Source: Isoetes taiwanensis (Eukaryota; Streptophyta; Lycopodiopsida; Isoetales; Isoetaceae). Taken from it: DNA of 64,000 bases. The stretch is from contig JAJEKV010000014.1 in the NCBI GenBank assembly GCA_021234155.1, positions 4,791,563 through 4,855,562 of the forward strand, written 5' to 3'. This document shows, in pieces, positions 1 through 12,295 of this stretch; positions within the stretch are counted from its first letter, which is position 1, and each line of letters opens with the position of its first letter. The position numbers and the translations under genes are program-made. A model generated the notes under the pieces. That model searched no databases, was not told where the DNA came from, and was given only the letters and a program-made list of their open reading frames with translations.

Positions 1-36
1 AACAATTGCCTATGTTAATACCTTTAGAGAATAACT

Positions 37-1905
37 GACATTAATATTTTTCACATTACCCTTTCATATTAGATATTTTTGTTTTTCTTTACCTGTCCCT
101 GTCCCCCGCAACCCGTATGAACTTGACCTATCTTCGAATTGTGCAGAATTTTACTTCCATACAACCTTCAAGCTTTTCCACTGAACTATTTCTATCTGTT
201 GTCATTACTCCTAGACTTTTCTGCAACTTAACAAACCTGTACGTATGAAGAATCTTAGTTAAATATCTGTAACTTGTTTTTCAATATTTTTATATTCAAC
301 TATAATAACTCCCTTTGCAACCATATCTCTTGTGACATTTTCCTAGATTATATGGTATAATATGTATATCCTATGCCACTCGCCATACAAATCTACGTTA
401 ATACACTTGTATGCAGTTAACATAAGGAGGAGCATGGCCATGTTATTTATATAACTGCCAACCTTAGGTATGAACCCATGTCTACGTGGCTTCATCCCAT
501 AGGTGACCCGCCACATGGACACACCTTATTGGAGCCAAGTGGCCTCATGTGAACCCTAACATATAAAAGGCCAAACCCTAACCCTAGGCCACTTTTGGTT
601 CCACCAACTTCTGATCCACCAGTTCGCGCCCACAGCTTTGATTCGAGGATCGTCTTCGATAGCCTAGATTGCAGTAACAGTCCGGAAGTGCAAGTGCAAC
701 AGAGGAGGGTCATCTACTGGAATCACCTACTAGAGATGGAGAACGAAGGAGCAGGAGGCAGCTCATTAGGAGCAGGTATTTCGAGTAGACTATAGTTGAG
801 TTGCATGTTATGTCCTAACAGAGCCATTCTAGAACCTATAGTTCTGAGCATGAACCCTAACCGTAAGTTAGATGCATGCGATTAGGAATTAATTGTTATT
901 CTTGTTATTTATCATGTTATATTGATATATGATGTTGGTTGATCTCCTGTTTGCACCTCTTGTTTATTGGGAAGAGGGGTAGAGACCTCGTAGCCATTAT
1001 TTAGATGATGCTCCTAATTTAGACCCATTAGTTCCCATTATTTTGTGGCCTGCACATAGAGCCTACCTAGCTATGGAGTGACTGAGTACCACATAATGGC
1101 AAAGTGGAGGGAGGACCATGTTGAGCACGACTACTAGGTCCCACAGCGGGTTAGGCTTATAATCAGTCACTTTCTATGGGCCGGGTATGAGTCTGACACT
1201 TCCTGGATCAATGGTGTCGCCCTGACTCTTCAGAGCTGCAGGTGTCGGGCTGGCTCTTGTTTTGCGAAGTTCAGTCGGATAAGGACATGTGTCGCACGAT
1301 CCTGTAGCTGTCCGGGGAGCCACTGCACTCCGAGAAGTGGATATGCAACCCTTTCTACCTCATCGGACCAGGGAGATACAACTTGGAGTAGTATCCTTGG
1401 GTGATCCCATGAGATTGTATCTCCGATAGGTTACAGTCATGACAGAGCCCGATTTAACCTACTGCAAAGTATACACAGGAGGGGTGGATGGGGTGGTCAA
1501 CCCTAGCCATTGTCTATTGCCAGCCCAAGTCATTGCCATAACTCATCCTGGCTATTTGGAGACCCCAACCATCGATCCACTCCTCCTTGAGTCTGAGCCC
1601 TGGTAGGAGCCTCCATTTGATGTATTTGATGTTCATGATATATTATAGTTGGATGGATTATCATTACTTTTCGAGGTAGTGTTGCTATGTTATTCCTAGT
1701 GCTTATGTTCATATGTTTTGCTTATGTTGATATAGAAGTCCATAGAGGATGGGACGGAATGACACTTCATGTCCTCTATGCGTCTGTCTAGCCATCCCAG
1801 ACATGAATTAGACGGAGGACCTAAATGGCGGGCAACCGTTGGATGGGAAAGGTCCTTCGGTGTCTAACTGGGCTGTCGTATATAGTGCACGGAACGTCAC
1901 AATGG
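37..1905 (+). repeat. Dispersed repeat family R, copy A
   Basis: About 1.9 kb that recurs at 18433-19652 and 37890-39380, always on the plus strand. Copies A and B can be aligned by eye from GACATTAA onward. A and C share the far end, which reads GGGCTGTC(G/A)TATATAG in both. No protein domain is visible. The conserved part holds a TATA box, a leader rich in CCCTAA, a short ATG-starting peptide and a splice-donor-like sequence. This fits an LTR-like or promoter-bearing retroelement end, but I see no TG...CA ends or target duplication, so the class is open. Confidence 0.7.
562..775 (+). promoter_or_regulatory. Core promoter and mini-exon of repeat R, copy A
   Basis: TATAAAA lies at 562-568. 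An ATG at 736 opens a peptide MENEGAGGSSLGAG, which ends at a GCAG/GTATTT donor-like junction after 775. Copies B and C keep the ATG, the acidic/glycine/serine composition and the same donor at the same place although the surrounding DNA has diverged. Promoter and exon roles are inferred from that conservation. Confidence 0.45.
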
Positions 1906-2281
1906 TGATCAGGGAAATGATCTTGGATGACCAAGATCAAGAACTAGCTATTACCCTAAGTAGCTAACTAGCCCAGTAGAAAATTTAGGGACAAATCCCA
2001 ATTATGAACCTCGGAAAGTGGGAGAATTTTTTTCCACTATTAGAAGGTCGTTAGCAAGTTAGATGTAGCTGTTAGGGTAAGCTAATTATGAAATAGAGTC
2101 AAAAGAGACTTTCTAGTAAATTTGAGCTCAAAATTATTCTCGAGCCCCATTTTATAAGTGAAAATTGAACGTGGAATCGTTCAATAGGAAACCTGCAAAG
2201 AAAATGGCGCAAAATGACCAATGGTTGGCTTAAAAAATATAGGAAAACTTGAAAGATAGTTAAGTAGTTAGAGAAAGCACT
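1906..2281. other. Unassigned AT-rich stretch
   Basis: Between repeat R and the LINE. No open frame of note, RNA gene or repeat structure seen. Confidence 0.5.
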
Positions 2282-3712
2282 ACTTCATATTGAATTGAAT
2301 TGAATTGAATGTGTTTTTATCGTCCACGAAGAACAATAGGCCTATGAGACCCAAACAAAAAAAACAACAAGTGCATTACTGTCAAGATTAAAAAACCCCT
2401 GTCCTGAAGGTTTTTCGTGGGAAAAACCTTGGCAGTAATAGGCATGTTGGCAAACTATACAATGTTGTACAATGATATAATAAAGTACAATTCAACATCA
2501 TGCCAGAGGACATAGCTGAGTGCGTACATCCATGAGCCCTTGAAGATATGATCTGAGTGAGCCTACAGAGGCCATGTCTAGCAGCACATGTAGTGGCTGA
2601 TTAGACGGGACTAACTGAACACAGCGCGCCCGGATATGGTCATAATGATGGATAGCTCTAAAGAGTATAGCATTCATCCTTAATGGCTCCCTATTGACTG
2701 AAAGGTATGGCATTCATTCTCAATGGCTCCCTGCTGACAACATTGACAAATCATGTCCTCACGTGCCTCCCGAATCCATCTACCTATCTCATTGCGGTGT
2801 CAGCATGGGATTGATCTGCTGCTTATAGCGTGCATTTTAACATGTTCCACGATGCCCGCATCCCAAAGTTGGCAAACGAAGCAAGCATCAAGGTACTGCC
2901 GCAAATGGTAGTGGTCCTCTTCAGTTTGCATCTGTATGCACCTCTGGTCTAGTGCATTCGATCGCAAGAACTACTGGACTTGTTTCTCCTTTCAATAGGC
3001 TTTGAGGCATTGTGGCTCTAGTGCCATGACATAAGCAAGGTTGGGGAGATGGGCATCGCCCATACCAACCACTTTCTGAAAGTAGATGATGCGGCCGTCC
3101 AATGCGGCCCGTTGGAGGGGCAAGAAACATGTTTCCCGCAGCAAAATCTGATAAGGAACTATGGACTTGACCCCAAGTGTGTGAGCTAAGAAAGCTTTCT
3201 ACATCTGCTCCAGGTCATTCCAGGTGGCAAGGGATATTATCAAGCTCCAAACCTTGACCCCATATAAGAAAATAGGCTCTACCAGTGCTCTGAACAAGTT
3301 TGACTGATGGGCCCAGGCATACAACTCTGCCTTATGACTATTGTTCTACATGGCATACAGTGCTTTCCAGCCTGCTGTGATGCATATCAGATGGAAGTGT
3401 CCCAGTATGTAGTCAAAGGGAACTTCACTCCCAGATACTTGTAAGTGGGAGCTACCTCCATATTTTGTTCCTAGTACATGAAAGAAGGAGCTCTTGGTTG
3501 GCACGATGATGAGACAAGCAATAGCTTGGCCTTGGCCAAGTTGACGTGCATGCCAGTGAACTGGCAAAATGTGTCCAGAGAATCCAAATGGCGTTGTATG
3601 TCAGCTAGAGTGTAGGCTAAAAGATCCACATCATCATTGTATATTATTTGCCTAACTATGTGGTGTAGGTGTTGGACTCCCACTCCCCCGTGCTTAGTGA
3701 GCCAATCTAACA
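2282..3712 (-). mobile_element. LINE family A, copy 1, 5'-truncated and decayed
   Basis: A minus-strand non-LTR retrotransposon remnant. Its 5' part encodes a reverse transcriptase segment around the catalytic box, read as YNDD instead of YADD (VRQIIYNDDVDLLAYT), followed by the H-L-D-[SA]-L-D-T-F-C block that is also present in the copy at 27105. Further along is a cysteine/histidine motif (CFVCQ...VEHVKMH) matching the other copies' C-termini. Several stops and frameshifts break the frame. The 3' end carries the family signature (on the plus strand, CGTCCACG followed by AGGCCTATGAGACCC) and a TTCAA pentamer tail at 2290-2312. It is inactive. Confidence 0.8.
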
Positions 3713-4466
3713 TTAACATTTTTCACATTTTTCACACATGAAGATAGCTACATATGGATAGATAAAGAATACACAGGTAACTAAAAGTAGGTTAAACATC
3801 ATTTTGTTGCCTGCGCCAATCAAGCGATGCCATGTGGCAAGATTCTGATTTACCAAGCATTCTTGTGGATAAACCAAACATTCTGGTAGATCTACCTTGC
3901 ATTCTGGCAATCTACCCTCCGTTCCTATATTTTTTACTTGCCACACAATGTTGTTTAACCTGCTTCCACGTTACGGGAATGCACCTCTACCCTGCATTCT
4001 GGCAGTTTATGCATCGACATGGTTTGCCGTACTGGAATGCAGGGTAGAGATGCATTCCTTTATGCAAGAATTTGACAAGAAACTAAATTCATCCCTCTCA
4101 ATAGAGCAATGAGTAAAGTTATCTTAAATGGAATCTAACTACTTGGTCTGGGCCAAAGGTAAATGCTTTGGGGCAAAGGTAAATGCCTTAGTCTTGATAC
4201 ACAAGTTCTACCATTGACATTTAGTTCCACAAATGGTAGAAGATATGGGTGTTAACAAAATGCAAAAAGAACCAAATACAAAGAAAGCTTTTTCCACACA
4301 TTCTTATTTCTCCTTCGTCTTGCCTTGCACTGGTTCATTAATTTACTAGTCAATCTAACTTTTTTAGCATTTTGTTATCACATTGGTAATGGAGTTCGTC
4401 ATTAGGGATGACAAAAAGAATGGGTAATCAATGAACATGATAGGTGCCTAATAATACCAAAAATAG
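3713..4466. other. AT-rich spacer holding a foldback hairpin
   Basis: No gene seen. It begins with CATTAACATTTTTCACAT, which resembles the first bases of repeat R and may be a scrap of it. Around 3840-3930 several imperfect CATTCTGG-containing words precede the hairpin listed separately. Confidence 0.5.
3976..4058. repeat. Long-arm hairpin (24-nt arms, 35-nt loop)
   Basis: The arms 3976-3999 and 4035-4058 are reverse complements at 23 of 24 positions; the only mismatch is C3984 against A4050. Inside the loop GGCA and TGCC can extend the stem. A related unpaired word lies at about 3890-3913. The size and pairing resemble a small plant microRNA precursor or a tiny foldback element. Function is unknown. 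Confidence 0.6.
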
Positions 4467-4528
4467 TAGAATAGAATAGAGTTTTTTATCGTCCACGGAG
4501 ACCAATTGGCCTATGGGACCCAAACAGG
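4467..4528 (-). mobile_element. LINE family A, 3'-end stub
   Basis: Only the last ~50 bp of the family survive: the CGTCCACGGAGACCAATTGG signature followed by CCTATGGGACCCAAA, with a TTCTA-type pentamer tail (plus-strand TAGAA repeats) at 4467-4480. Extreme 5' truncation is normal for LINE insertions. Confidence 0.75.
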
Positions 4529-4535
4529 AGGCACA

Positions 4536-5127
4536 TCTAATGTTTCTTTCATTTAATACAGATAATGGACAAATTCAGAATATAATAAGTGTTTGTGCCC
4601 TCATATCACATCTTCTGCAACCATATGGACTATCTGGACTATATGGAGACATCGGTGCGATGTCACTTTGGGGGGGCAATCTATCTCTATTGAGAAACTC
4701 AAAAGTCTTTTTAATAAGGAAGTTGCTTTAATGGCATTGTCCCACCACAGGAAGATGGGGATGAGCTATAATAAGGGATTGGACAGAATTGGTAAGATTG
4801 AAGGATTTTATAACTACTTCAAGTGCCATTGGATGAGCTCTGAGGACCTAGAACTTCATGATAGGTCTAATGGTGGATCAATCTGAGTTCAGTGGAGAAA
4901 GTAATCTGAGTAACTGACTAGATAGGGTCTCTCTACCATTATGTTGTTGTGGAATAGGACTTCCTTTAGTACGCACATCATGATGCATAGAGAACCCATA
5001 TAAAAGCCCTAATGCTTCCTATTTGTCCCATTGGGGAATCTTTGTATCTTTACTATTTTTATTAATAACAAAAAACACACTCTTACCCTCAAAAAAAAAA
5101 AATATATCTATTATCACTCATATATAT
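4536..5127. other. Unassigned stretch with an internal oligo-A run
   Basis: No recognisable gene. A run of about 13 A at 5089-5101 after CTCTTACCCTC could be the tail of a short retroposon, but I cannot identify its body. ATATAAAAGCCC at about 5000 is TATA-like, with no gene attached that I can name. Confidence 0.4.
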
Positions 5128-5320
5128 ACAATTATATGAGCTCTACCAACATGTTGGTAGAGATTGATCTCGGCCGTCCATCTATGAGATGGACGGTGCA
5201 GACGGTGACACCTCGAATCACCCCAGCAGCCCCCTTCATTTGGGGCTTTTGATATGTGACGTCGGATTTGAGGAATTAAATTGGGGCTTTTAATCCAGAC
5301 CGTCGAATTTTGCTCTTCAC
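5128..5320 (+). repeat. GGCCGTCC-palindrome block, copy 1
   Basis: Shares an ordered series of words with 11466-11850: TATATACAATTATAT, then GATCTCGGCCGTCCATCT with the inverted partner AGATGGACGGT, then CAGACGGTGACAC, CAGCCCCCTT and TTTGGGGCTTTTGAT. The CCGTCCATCT/AGATGGACGG palindrome is intact in both. Both copies sit just upstream of exon-like DNA, so this is either a mobile element end (for example a Helitron or MITE) or a duplicated promoter segment. Confidence 0.6.
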
Positions 5321-8038
5321 TTTTCTGCTTCTCCCTATTGTCGACAACGGCGGAACTCCGGCAGAATGGCGCGCTCGAATTTTGCTCTTCACTTTTCTGT
5401 GCATTCGGTGGTACTCTCCTCGGAGTTTTGGAATGGCGATGGGATTGTGCGCATGGCTTCTCTGTATTGTTTGTGCTCCTGCCGCCACTGTGATTGTCGA
5501 TGTTGCTGATGACGTCTGTTCATCCGTGCTAAGACCACTTCACTCTGCGCTTCTGGTCAACACCAGCCCAGCCAGTTGACAAGGGAAATGATGGTATGGG
5601 AAACTCAACTTGGTCGGTCCGGCCTTTCTGATAAGAATATTATCTTCTACCGCCACTAGGGCAGAAGAATCTGTAGATTTGCGCTTGCGAGGAACGAGCT
5701 ATGATTTTGAGTTGCTTAGGTTAAGCTTTTGGAGCTTTGAATCAGTAGAAGCCGGATGTCATTCCGCAGCGCGACTCCAATTGGTAAGCTTCTTTTTCTT
5801 ATTTATCGATTCAATAGCTACAATAATCCGAGTGAATTGATGTGTTTAAAAGGCTGGTTCGGGTTTATTCGAGAAAGTTGCACTTCCCGTGATATTGTGT
5901 GTGTTCCATATTTCATAGTCATTATTTACATTGTGTGTAGATTCCATATCCTTTATTGATCTGTCAATGGTTCTATGACATGCCCTTGGAACTTCGAGTT
6001 TCCCTGTTAGTTTGGCATGCAATACTTAAAATCGAATCACGGAAATACAAATCCCATTAGATCAAATCCATGGAGACGGTGCTCCAAATTTAGAGAAATA
6101 GGTGAATGGCTTGCGATGTTCTGTTTGATTTTTTCTTGGCCAGGATATGCGGTCTCAACTTTATTATAGCAAGGTCAAATGTTGAAGCCGTGGCATGCAT
6201 AAATATTGTGGTATAAGCAACATGCGTATTGCCATGCGCCCAATCAATGTTCCTTAAAAAGCAAGCAACCCCATAAAAGCAAGTTTCACATTGCAAAGGC
6301 AACAAAATCTGGACACTACACATGTTATGCTAGCGGAATTTAAGCCCGGACCACTGCAGCGCCGATATTATCTATTCTCTGGGAATAAGTGGGTAGACAA
6401 GCAATAATCGTGAACAATTGGCGGGTTCGCGATTACCGCAGACGGTCGATAATGAAGATGAAGCTCATATAGTAAAATATCACTAGAGTTCTCGCAGTTT
6501 TTCCATTACGGTTCATTTGAAGAACAAAGAGTTTGTCTTCTAAATTTTTGTATCTGCACCACATACAGCCATGATTTGTAAACCATTGTGGTAAGCTTCT
6601 TTTTTATTTTATGTATGTTGGCATGCTTTGAAAGAACTCAGGGGTTTTGGCATCATTTGTTGTAGAGATCATATACATGGAGCGAGGGGGAAGCACCTCT
6701 AGGTTGTTATCGCTGATTTAGGAAATGCCCATGTTGACTTTCTGGGCGGACACTATAATTGATTATGAGAAGCTCTTAGAGGTAGGAGATCCAACATTTT
6801 CTAGTTGCTACAAAGACAATGAGCTGCAGCCTATTTCTCACGAACTACACCTCCGGTACAACAACTAATCCAAAGGTGTTGTGTATACACCTGAGGGTGC
6901 ATATCCGAATTCTATAATGTCCATCCTATTACGGAACAATGCATTGCAAAAGTATAGAGTGGGCTTTTTTTTTTTAATTTTCTTGCTGGTTGAGTCCTTG
7001 TGATGATTCCATATGATTATAGGTCTGTTCTTAAAAGTTTTTGCAATTGCATCTTTTTTTTCTCTGGTTCCTTTCCGTTTGTTTGACTGTCATTTTGTTT
7101 TGCGCACAAAGTGGTTGATGAAGAAAGCTGCAACCGACAAGCTTTGTATGTTTTCCTTTGTCTTTCTTATAATGTACAACTCCAGTTGGTACACCTTTGC
7201 CTGACTGATTTAACAAGTAGTCAATTGCTATGTATGAAGTATACTATTGCTTAGTTTTTTCTATCTTTGTGTGAATGATTGGAATTCATCCTTCTGAGAC
7301 AAGGCACTTGCTTCTGTTTGCTTTGTGAAGTGGTTAATCATCTTGAACTTGAAGTCATCACGATTCTTGGTTTATTATCCGTCAAGCAAAGAGCGTGCAA
7401 ACACGGTTTGTATGCAAGTAATGTTTGATGGCTACTGAAGTGAGTCGCCTCCTTTATGCAATCTAGTTCCCTTTGTCTCTGATAATATTATGTAGGTTAA
7501 CCATCATCACACATGAGGAATGTCTGGATATGTCTGATAGACTAAAGGGGAATGCATGCGACAGACAGGAAAGCCCACTGATGTTTCATTCTGCTATAGC
7601 TCCACATTAGATGAGTCTTGCCTCATTCGCTTTAAAGCTGTTGTCACCATCATATGTTGCTACTGTGGTTGCTATCGATAAATTTGAGGAGTGTATATGT
7701 TCTAGAATTGTAGTGTTTGATTCAGTTGTTGCGAGTGTAGATGAATATATGATGTTCACGTGTTAACTTGCTTCAGTTTCATGTAGGTTTTGCTAAGGTG
7801 TTAACAGATGTTTAATAACCTAAGGAAGAATGTTGTTGACCCTGGGACATGGATAATCATTAAAGCATTTGGAAAATGATGACAAGGATATCTGTATGTT
7901 CTCTGCATTTCCACAGTTACAATGTCAAACTTAAGGTTTAACATATGTGTCAAAATCAAGCCGCTTGATTTGAGGCCATTAGAGGCCCTTTGTTTCCTGC
8001 CATGATAATGAACTAAGAGCCATTTGGCAAATGACCAG
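5321..8038 (+). other. Intron-like DNA upstream of the HINT exons
   Basis: AT-rich with T-rich tracts and several possible splice sites, as expected of plant introns. Open frames at 5310-5579 and 5610-5840 match nothing I recognise. I searched by eye for the N-terminal half of a HINT protein (the segment normally preceding AEERH) and did not find it, so either the early exons lie elsewhere or the gene is a 3' fragment. Confidence 0.4.
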
Positions 8039-8287
<249 letters not shown>

Positions 8288-10279
8288 CTGGATTAAAAGG
8301 TTAAAAAAGATTCTTTTTTTAATATGGACAAGTTCCTCTGTCCATACGGATATGAGCAATAATTATGACTTGATATTATGGTAAGAAATAGCAGTTGCTA
8401 TTTATAATAAGAATGGAAAAGTGCTCTGTACTGTTTGGTAGTTGTCTTGAAAGAAGAGCAATGATAAATAAGAACTCTCCCCAAGCATTCAAACTTCATG
8501 AGTAGCTGTACACATAACAGCCTCCTGGATCTGATAAACAGGTGCAAAGAACTTACTATTTAAACTCAAAAAGAGTCTCTATGGTTTAAAGTGTTAAGTT
8601 TTGTGACTTGGCTGTGGATGTGTCAGATCCGTTCTTTTCATGTCACCTCTAGCTTCTTTAGGTGACAATGATTTGATTCTGCTTTCTTAAAGTAACCCCA
8701 TCCATTTGAAGTTCGCCTTCCATGTTTGCATCAAAATGTGGTCGGTGGCCCATCTGGCGCTTATTTCTCTTTCCATCCAATCCATTATGCATATGCAGGA
8801 CACAACGGACCAAGTTGGGCGTGATAATTCAATGGTTCATGAAGTAGATGGTATTCAAAACGAGGGAGGTGGCGCACGAAAAAGGCAGGCTTTGAATAAT
8901 GGTGGTTATATGAATTTATAATGTATAAACCTAAAGCAACATGTTAATAATTTGTTGGTTAAGACACCACAAATTTATTAGTTGAACAGGCGGTCTTAGA
9001 ACTCCACAGTGCTTTGGACCACACATGTTTTAATTTACTGAACATCATGCCTGAAACACACATGCTGAAATCATGCAGAAACACACAACATAATCTAAAA
9101 TGTTATGCAAGTTGGCTAATATTTATTTACCGAGTCACTTACCATGACTAAGCACCTCATGTCATTAGTCAACTGGTGTGAATAAACACCTCAAACATGT
9201 TTGCTAATACACACTCAAGAGGTGTCCCCTATACTGCCCCATGGGAATGACGTAATTCTATGATATCATTTTCATGTTGTGTGTTTACATGTGTAGTGGG
9301 TGCACATGTAAAGACCTGTTGTTTCTTTACCTTTTGAATGAGTCACAAGCATATTCATTGCCACTAGAAATGAAAAACTAAGTTAAGCACTTCACTTCAA
9401 AACTAATGAGGAAAAACCATAACCACATTGAAATTGAACTTTTGTTGCAAGCAATTTCAATAATATATCGCTATTGTTTTTTGGGTCTTGATTTTAGTGG
9501 CAGTGCAAAGTTGCAACCACTATTGTCTTTTGGGTTTCGGATTCAATTGCAACACTTAATTAATTTAGAATGCTAGCAAATGGTAGCAATTGACAACTAA
9601 GTAAATGTGCGACGCTTGAATTTTTTGAAATATGACCATGTAAGAAAACATGGCCTTTGCACAGTGTTAGACGTTGTGGAACTACTTGGTAGGTTGCATG
9701 GATGTTGTTATCATGTACTTTCTCAAGTTAACACATGCATCAAATACTATTTTGGCTTCTTCAGCTATCGCTCGACTCTTCCAGTTTAATTCAAATTTAG
9801 CTTGCCTTTTCAATTTAACCTTGCCAAATGGAGTGACCTTTGCTTCTATCTTGCTAAAGTATTTGTACAAATGTTTCACATGCATGCAACTACTTTTAAA
9901 AGAAGGTCATTATTTGATTGATGTTGAATTTCATTGATGTAGAAATAAGAAGCAATCCATCATGCTATGCGTCTCTTCTTCCTTCCTTTTCTTTGTTGGA
10001 ATGGGAAGGGTTTAATTTTATTATTGTTTTGCTTGAACATGATATTCACATCATAGAGTAAGGATAGCTTAAAAGTTGCACAATAATTTCTTGATACTGG
10101 GTACTTGGCGACTGTCAATGGGTATATTAGTTTTTGTAATCATCCAAAAAAATATATCTATGCATAAGTGTGAGGGAAAGGTTCGTATTATTCGCATTTT
10201 TCCTACTAAAGGGGAAGAAAACCAAATAAGAAGGCTGTTTTGTGCTTTCCTAAATAGGGACATCATGCTGATCAACTTG
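8288..10279. other. Unassigned stretch
   Basis: No recognised gene. After a CAG at 8798 the reading DTTDQVGRDNSMVHEVDG and onward to a stop at 8921 could be a terminal exon, but it matches no family I know. The rest is AT-rich with scattered short open frames. Confidence 0.4.
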
Positions 10280-11395
10280 AGGAAGGAAGGAAGGAAGGAA
10301 GTTTATTTTAACGTCCACGGAGGCCAGAGGCCTATGAGACGGCACATAACAGGCAAAAAAGCCAAAAACCCCAACACCAAAAACAAACAATGTAACTGTA
10401 CAGTAGAACCCTACTACCGGGATGAAAAAACCCCCACTTGGGAGGAAAAACCCTAACAGTAGGCTCTCAAATACCATGCCCCGAGGAAGAGCAAGTCGGC
10501 GGTAGAAATCCAGGGATGTAAGCTCCCGTCAGCTACCATAGGTGATCGCGAGTAACCGATGTAGCGGTGTGTCGGAGCATCTAAGATCGGTGTGCCTTTG
10601 CTTTCGGACATGGGCATATCTTTGGCACCGCCATTGGAGGGCATGGTGCTCATCCTCTATCACGTGCATCTCACAACAACGACATATCCTCTCCTCCACG
10701 GGGATCCCGGTGCGCCATTCACCCCCAACGACTGTCTCAATTAGAGGTAATGGGAACCCGCCCTTATGGCGGCAATAGCTCTCCGTTTCTTCCGCGAGAT
10801 GTGTGCTTTCAAATACCGATGGGGTCCATGCTCAAAGCTGGGATTAATCTGAGCGTGATAGTGCTCGTCTTGGGCTTTGCAAGAGTAGAGGCATCCCGCA
10901 GTGGCGGCATAGCCCGCATCAATTGCCCATTCTGCAAGATCGAATGCGCCGTGCCACCATCGTTGGTAATCCATAGACCACCTCCTAAACCATCCCTTAC
11001 GATTAACCGTGCCATACCCTCTTCGATCATTTGGGGGCCCTGCGTTAACAACCGCGACTTTGTGGGGGCAAGCGTGCTCATCCATCCCATCCACCTTATG
11101 GAAGCAAGTAAGATGCCTTCGCATAGCGAGTCTTTGTAAAGCCGCGAACCGATCTCATACAACAAAATCGATGCACGGTGCGGTTGTCCTTCACTCCCCA
11201 GCTATAGGTCAAAGAAAGCTTTTACGCACCCTTTCCAACCTATCCCGTATTTTTTGCTAATCTGGCGGGCCCCAAACCTCCACCCCATATAGCGACGGGC
11301 TCAACCAAAGCTCTAAACGGTGCTGTGCTCTCCTCATCCACCCGACAGATCTATCCGGCAACACGCGTTTTGCACTGAGTTAACCACATTTTTTG
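10280..11395 (-). mobile_element. LINE family A, copy 3, 3' portion
   Basis: Minus-strand fragment of the same LINE family. Readable pieces include a segment like VLYEIGSRLYKDSL (typical of the region after the RT domain in plant LINEs) and a C-terminal zinc-knuckle-like motif CCEMHVIEDEHHALQWRC near 10640-10690. The latter aligns with CRACQTGAIEDESHTF in the copy at 27105. The 3' UTR contains GGGTTTTTTCATCCCGG, then the family signature and a TTCC tetramer tail at 10281-10300. CAG/CTG is sparse and the frame shifts repeatedly, as in the chromovirus, so part of the damage may be sequencing error. Confidence 0.78.
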
Positions 11396-11465
11396 CTGAA
11401 ATCATTATGCAAAGATTGTTCTCCTGCAACCATTGATTGTACAACTACTCATAGTACAAAAACTT

Positions 11466-11850
11466 GTATATATACAATTATATTATGGGTCCTATGGGGG
11501 GTTGAAAGTTTGTAGAGATTCATCCTGGCCGTCGATTTTCTGAGGTGTCGCGACAATAGCCCTTAGATTTAATGGGGGGGCATGCATGGGGCATGGATGG
11601 GGCATGCACCCCATCCCTGGGCCGTCGATTGGGCACGTGAAGAATCTTGGCCCTTGATTTTAAGGTTAAGGAAGGTGCAAGGAAATTGTTGAAAGATTGA
11701 TCTCGGCCGTCCATCTCTGAGATGGACGGTCCAGACGGTGACACTTCAATCAACCCCAAGCAGCCCCCTTTATTTGGGGCTTTTGATGTGGCCCGTTAGA
11801 TCTAGGGATTCAATTGGGGCATTTTATGTAGACCGTCCATCCTTAAAATT
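11466..11850 (+). repeat. GGCCGTCC-palindrome block, copy 2
   Basis: Counterpart of 5128-5320, with about 170 extra bases between the TATATACAATTATAT start and the palindrome. The palindrome here is CCGTCCATCTCTGAGATGG followed by ACGG, perfect over 23 nt at 11709-11731. A second related word, GGCCGTCGATTTTC, lies at 11528. Exon-like sequence follows within 500 bp. Confidence 0.6.
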
Positions 11851-12295
11851 TGGGGCATTTTATATCTAATATTTATTAAATATTGGATGTCGGAATGTCG
11901 CCTTCAATATTAATTAACGGATTTGATGACTTATAATTGTGGCAAGTAAAGGGAAACCACGGTCGAAATTTTGCATTGCAGATCCATTTTTTCGTAGCTT
12001 CCCGCTGTGTCTTCTAGCTATGGCGCGGCTCCAGCAACTTTGCCAAAAATTATTTCTGTACATTGGAAGTGCAGATGCAAGAACATCAATGGATATGCCA
12101 AAAGAGCCGATGTTATTTGTTGAAGGCGGCTTCTTCGTCTGGGCTCCCGCGGTTAAACCAGGTCAAGGGATTTTCGAGCTCCTCAACCAGAGCAAGAAGA
12201 AAGCCTAGTTTTTTTTCCTTCTATCCAGCCATTTCTTCGATCAATTCTTTCTGCTGCAGCAGTATAGAGGTGTTCGATAGCATTGGGCTGGTCAA

